In this document: piece by piece, positions 18,068-22,966 of the stretch
Layout of the letters: each line of letters begins with the position of its first letter
Position numbering within the stretch: the first letter of the stretch is position 1
Assembly: GCA_034698045.1 (NCBI GenBank)
Contig: JAQGAU010000881.1
Span: 1 to 22,966 of the forward strand
DNA from: Paramacrobiotus richtersi
Lineage: Eukaryota; Tardigrada; Eutardigrada; Parachela; Macrobiotidae
DNA: 22,966 nucleotides
Direction: 5' to 3'
Program-made: the position numbers and the translations under genes
The notes under the pieces: generated by a model
What the model was told of the DNA's origin: nothing
The model's input: only the letters and a program-made list of their open reading frames with translations
The model's database searches: none

Positions 18068-21000
18068 TTAGAACTCACAGTCCATAATATCGACTTCCAC
18101 GTTTGCAAAACGATACTGAAACGAATGAGCACTCCGAATCAAAACTGCATACTCCAGGTCGCTTTTCATGTACTTAATCAGCCACAATAATCCCAATAGA
18201 GAACACAATCCAATCCCGATTTCATGGCCGCAGATGAAAGAAAATCCTCCCTTAATCACATAACCGAATGTTTTCCGACTGCACTGGTCGATCACAGTCT
18301 CGGGGTCACTCAGCAACTGCTCAATCTGCAGTTTCCGGCGTTCTTTGGCTTTCGCAGTGCGGAACGGGTCGGGGTGCTTTTGTTCGACCGGTCCGCCAAA
18401 ATCTTTATTCAATTTCTTTGACTCGAGGTCCTCTTTGACTGGAGCACAGATCAGTGCAAATTCAGCGGCTGATCCACCGGATGACAAGTTTAAGGTAACA
18501 GGAACCAAGCCCTAGACAAAAAACTCAAATGTATCCAGTGCATGTTGGGGAAAATTGCTTTCCAAGTCTCCGAACCGATTTCGAAACTCTCTTACTTACT
18601 TTACGGTATCCACGAAACGTTTACGTGCAGTTAGCTTTTATCAGTTATTCAGCTTATCACAACTATGAGTTATTCCTGGTAACTATCCTTCACTGGTAAG
18701 TTTTGTATCAAAATCCATAAACAATATCAAAACTATTTTACCAGCAGTTCAAAAAACTATTTGCGTATATTTCATTCACAAGTATTTAAACGTTTTATTT
18801 CTAGTCCTCAAATATAACTGATTGATAAAAAAAAATTGTTAAAAAATGTAGATATATGATAACTCTACTAACTTGTAAATAAGCCTTAGACGAATAAAGT
18901 ACAAAAAAAAATTCCATATAAATTTTATATGTAAACAGTTAAGATTATTCTCAAATCTTCTTGATCCCTGTTCGTATGCACATCATCCAAATTATGTTCA
19001 CAACTGCTCGTTTCATGTTGTGCCGATTAAATTATACGATTTCGTTCTTACCCGGCAGTGTCTAGCGATAATCTCCGTATCATCATTAAGCACACTTTCG
19101 ACCGCTTTTTTCCCAGCCACCACATCTTTCAATATCGTCAGCAGGCGCAAATTCCTTATCACATGGAATCCAGATTTCTCAGCATTTTCTTTCGCAATTC
19201 GCTGAAAAATCACATCATCCGATAGGAACTGCATCCAATCTCCAACCAGTACATTCCATGGAGAATAAAACGGCGAAGCAACACTCAGTTTGAGGAAACT
19301 GGGTCGTTTGTTCGGAGGATATCTCTGGTGTTTGGCTGCCAGAGTTTTGCGAATCTCCACTTTCTCAGCAGCACCTAGAACATAAGTTACAACAAGTCAA
19401 TTAGCAGATATTTTTAGAAAACTGAGTGCGTTGTGTACCAGCTCCGGAATCCGGAAAATCAAAGGGAAATTCCAACGACAGTTTATGAAGGGCCACAGTT
19501 CGCAGTTCACGCTGTCCTCCTACTCGGGCACCATTGTACACCAGCGGAATCCAGAAGGACATGGCCCACCCGGATGGCAAAATGATGTCCCATCCCGCAC
19601 CATAATCTGAATACACAAAAACGAAACCCAATATAATTTGCGAAAATAACAATAAACAGCATCCAGTCAATCTAGCATGCCATTTAAAAAAGCTAATTTT
19701 ATGAAAAGAAAGATACATGTTTCAAAGAAAACGTTAAACACAATCAGAATCTCAAAACTAAAATAGAAACAACTCACAAACAGATCAGGACAAAAAAACA
19801 TCCGTAAAGTACTTACCAGACCGTGATAGACGAGACTCTCGATTAAACCCGCCATTATGAACGAGAACAACCGGTATCCACGACTCTTCCGCTCCCATTT
19901 TCAGTTCCATACCTTAAGAACACATTAACGGCAGTTCACATTCTACTCACAACAAAACATCACAGATTACTCTTCGGATTCTGCTAATAGTCTGCGCGGG
20001 ATTCGAACCCGCAACCGAAATTGCAGCGACAATTCGGCTGTCCATCCAGACTTTTTCATGAAAAAACGCCTCTTAAGGTAAAAGTGACATAAACGCACCT
20101 GGAGCGGGCAGTTGCGAACGACGGCGGTTCATCTCCTGATCGGACACTTTTTCCTTACGAACTCGCTCACGAATATCATCATTCCACAGAGGGGAAAAGG
20201 ACAATTTTCTGCTTCGGTCTGGATAGCGCACATCACCAGGAGAATCTCCAGAATCTAGAAACCGTTAACATTTAAAGTTTCGTGAAGTAATTTCGTGTTC
20301 AGCTGATTAAATTCATAAATAACTAGCATCGGAATTATTTCGACAATGTGCTAAGTATTATGTAACAAATCAATCAGATAACACAATTCCGACAAATTCA
20401 CGTTAGAAATATGCGAAGAGAATCCAGTTTTATCGTAGGAAGAGATACCGATTTTCATTATACATACCGGAAGCATGTGGCAAGAAAACTTTGCTAGCAG
20501 GCAACAGTAATCGAGGATCCCGGACAACCAGACCCAGAACACTTCCGGGACGGACAGTCGAAGCTGTCGGCTGTGAAGCCATCATATTCCAAACGTTCGC
20601 CTGTGCGACAGCCACGTCTTTTACACTACAGTCTAACAGCACACTTTTCCATCCGTTCTGCGCGCTTTCGAGACTAATATCCACTGACTTCAATACGTTC
20701 TTCAAGACCATGGTACTTTTGGCTCCAGTCAATCGAAATCGCACAAACTGATCCTTCATCACGCGAAGAATGACACCCGCGTTGGAACGATACTCATTAT
20801 GCTCTACTACTTCCGCTGATGTTTCTTTTGGAATGATTTCCGTCATTTCGACATCTGGCTTCTCCTTTACAACAGACATATCTTCCAGTTTGATGGACAA
20901 TGACGGATCTGCTTCTTCCGGTTTAATGGGCAACGATGGGTCCATGGCAAAGATTTTGACCAGATGGTCGCTTACAGGTCGGGAAATGGACGGATGAAGA

Positions 21001-22451
21001 AAAATGTTCAGTTTCCGGTTGGTCGAATCAGAAACGGAAGATTGCCAGATGAATTTGACTGGACCGACAGGATTGAATGGATATTTTTGTGGTTCGTATA
21101 GGATGCAGGATCCTTCCATGTGGCCATCGCGGTAGTCCTTGTACGCAAAAGTTCGACCTAGAAAGACAAAGAAATTCAAATTGTGAAAAGTATTTTCTTT
21201 CTAATACAGGAATACCAGACAAATACAAATGCAAGCAAAAATGCTGAAATTTCATGGACGCGCCTGAGAATCTTAAAGCAAATTACAATGAAACTTCGAA
21301 AATCTACTGAACAGAAAATGTTAACGCTTTGAATGAGAGTAAACTGGCCGATTAGTTCATCTAAGCTATTTGATAAATGAAGATGCTATATTTCAAACTA
21401 AATATATAACCGGAACTATATTCAAACGGAAAACCAAAAATTCGGCGAAGACACGTAAACTCTGTAACACAGCAAATTAAAATCGATCTCGAAAGTCGAT
21501 CTTCAACAGTACCGATTTCTGTGCAAGTCATCTGTTGTATCCCTTCTAACAATACGTTTTCCGGGCCCTCCAGTTCATTGCAAACAAGATACGACAAATC
21601 CGTCATCAAGCATTCATTGGCCGAGGCGCGAAATGCAGCTCGAAATCCCTTATCATTCGGATAATCGGCCATTTTATACCCCCATTTCGTCACCATGTGA
21701 AAACGCTTGGCATGCCACACGTGCGTCTCCAACCAGCGGTTTACGGTCTGCCGCTTGGCGTAGGCGATTTTCTTATTTTTTGGACGTTTTCGGTACTTTT
21801 TCCGATGGCGTTTGGGAGTTTTGGCTTTACTTGTCTGCAAATAAACAAAAAGTATTTTTAACCATTTCCTAAAAGATTTCTTATGTCGTATTCTCTCATG
21901 CCCCATAAAAAAGTGCACAAAATGAATTTCTTTACATTTTTTAAATATTTTAAAATTAAACAGCAAGTAACTATTCAGACATTATCCAGTGAAAGTAAAC
22001 AAACCAAGAAAAATCAGGAGAAACCCAACGATTCATCAACATCGTACCTCTTTTTCGGCGAAGGCTCGCAGTCGTTTCGGAAGCCGTTTGACATTATAGC
22101 TCATAGCCCGTCGTCTCATATGCCGTGGAAGTTGTTGGAAAAGCCTTTTGCGAGGTTTCTTAGCGGACAAGGAATCCAGAAGGGTGCGAATCTCCCGGGA
22201 CCGCTTCTCCGCAAATGCAATGACATTGAGATCTAAATTCGACAAATCTGTTTATTTCTGCACCGCAGCGTCAGCGCTTGCGATTCCACACGCTAACAAA
22301 AAAGTATACCTTTTGCTGGAACATTTTGACTTGAAACATCAGCTGACGAAGTGGAAGGTGTGGAACTCGATGGAAATGCAGTGGAACCAGCAACCACTGC
22401 ACCTGTTGCTGCGGTCCCATCCCGTTTGCGTTTACGATCACCGCTAGACAT
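18068..22451 (-). CDS. POP1: POP1, RNase P/MRP protein subunit
   Basis: Largest protein subunit of the RNase P and RNase MRP ribonucleoproteins, which process tRNA 5' ends and pre-rRNA in the nucleus. Nine exons on the minus strand: 22451-22310, 22247-22048, 21834-21513, 21157-20468, 20254-20099, 19912-19817, 19606-19439, 19374-19052 and 18511-18068. They join in frame to 846 residues. Signatures are LPRHMRRRAMSYNVKRLPKR (87-106), the basic region and WLETHVWHAKRFHM (148-161), and LSYLVCNELEG. After these come KVSDQEMNRRRSQLPAPG, the POPLD core GWDIILPSGWAMSFWIP (540-556), RPSFLKLSVASPF and the C-terminal QYRFANVEV. An acidic linker (about residues 294-315) replaces part of the human insert. 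Six of eight introns are in phase 1. Intron 5 holds a tRNA-like element. Confidence 0.95.
19989..20052 (-). repeat. tRNA-Leu-like element (pseudogene or SINE head) in POP1 intron 5
   Basis: Read on the minus strand: a 5' end AGTCTGG pairs with 3' GCAGACT at 6 of 7 positions. The T arm GCGGG-TTCGAAT-CCCGC is perfect, and the polymerase III B box GGTTCGAATCC is intact. GGATGG...GCCGAATTGTCGCTGC resembles the D arm of a tRNA-Leu with insertions. Only 64 nt long, it has no room for an anticodon stem-loop. In its place CCGAATTG and CAATTTCGG can pair. It is therefore not a functional tRNA but a degenerate copy or SINE head. It is in the same orientation as POP1. Confidence 0.7.
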
Positions 22452-22966
22452 TTCGATGATTTACAATGCTCATGGGATAAGAGTCAAGTTATTCAGGAGG
22501 CAGAAGAATAAAAGGACAAGGATTTCGCGTTCAGAAAACAGATGACAAGTCATAAGTTACTCTGTATGGAAACGGAATACGAAATTTTCAGCTGATAAAA
22601 ATTCATAAAATTTAACGACATGCCAACCGGAAATGGAAACAAAGTAGTACAGACTATGCTACATATCGGCAGATTAGTAGTATAGGAACACCACAGATTC
22701 CGTTCCAACTTGTCATGTCTGCGCGTTTTCCCTCAATCGCCACCGCGCTGACCGCGAAGTCTAGTTTGTGGAAACCTCAAAATTTCAAAATCTGGTTCGG
22801 ACCTGGATGTGCTTGATTTGTCGTGATTCGGGAAGTTCCCGAAGTTGTCGTGCATTTTGAGAATTAACCGCGAGGGAACGTTTTCCTATATACTGGGAGA
22901 GCTTCGCTGAGTATCAAACCAGGTAACAATATCAGTCTTCCATGTGCGAAGAACTCCATTTTGGAG
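22452..22966. other. Upstream region of POP1 to the window end
   Basis: Contains the POP1 promoter. On the plus strand a 33-codon frame starts at ATG 22715 (stop at 22814-22816), beginning MSARFPSIATALTAKSSLW. A TATATA sequence (near 22886) and an ACCAG/GTAACA donor-like site (22921) follow. The frame may be an upstream ORF or a tiny protein of a divergent gene that continues past the window. Nothing is certain here. Confidence 0.3.

Noticed and set aside
19989..20052. A functional tRNA gene
   Set aside because: The acceptor and T arms are good, but at 64 nt there is no space for an anticodon stem-loop.
1..22966. CRISPR arrays, bacterial operons or prophage
   Set aside because: The genes are spliced animal genes, and no regularly spaced direct repeats of CRISPR type occur.

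Overview
The window is nuclear DNA of a multicellular animal. Genes are interrupted by GT-AG introns, many only 53-70 bp long, and six of the seven protein genes can be assigned to animal protein families by reading across exons. A small ecdysozoan such as a tardigrade would fit the short introns, the dense gene packing and the small heat shock protein style, but that is a guess from the sequence alone. Non-coding DNA is AT-rich and exons are GC-richer.

Layout: (1) 356-2206, minus strand, the N-terminal part of a VPS33B-type Sec1/Munc18 protein. (2) 2782-5216, plus strand, a complete TMEM65 mitochondrial membrane protein gene in 6 exons, divergent from VPS33B. (3) 6666-10015, plus strand, a PLP-dependent class I/II aminotransferase in 9 exons. 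(4) 10966-12624, plus strand, a 2-exon gene for an unusual protein with GLFG-type repeats, two copies of the RAE1-binding GLEBS motif otherwise diagnostic of nucleoporin NUP98, and a C-terminal RING finger. (5) 14484-15667, plus strand, a small heat shock protein in 2 exons, with perfect heat shock elements, CCAAT boxes and a TATA-like box upstream. (6) 16965-17354, plus strand, an orphan small two-helix membrane protein. (7) 22451-18068, minus strand, a complete 9-exon POP1 (RNase P/MRP subunit) gene with a tRNA-Leu-like element in one intron.

The genes do not form one pathway. They are neighbours with separate housekeeping or stress roles: membrane fusion, mitochondrial ion handling, amino acid metabolism, protein folding and tRNA processing. 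The GLEBS-RING protein is the strongest candidate for something undescribed, because a nucleoporin-derived RAE1-docking module is joined to a ubiquitin-ligase module.

A second theme is local duplication. A diverged repeat of about 540 bp occurs three times in the same orientation. Three introns carry tandem duplications with units of about 68-88 bp, and in two of them the duplicated unit includes the 3' splice site. A fold-back element, a 52-bp hairpin insertion and a tRNA-derived element add to the repeat content. All exon joins were worked out by hand from reading frame, splice consensus and remembered family resemblance; no alignment or search was run.
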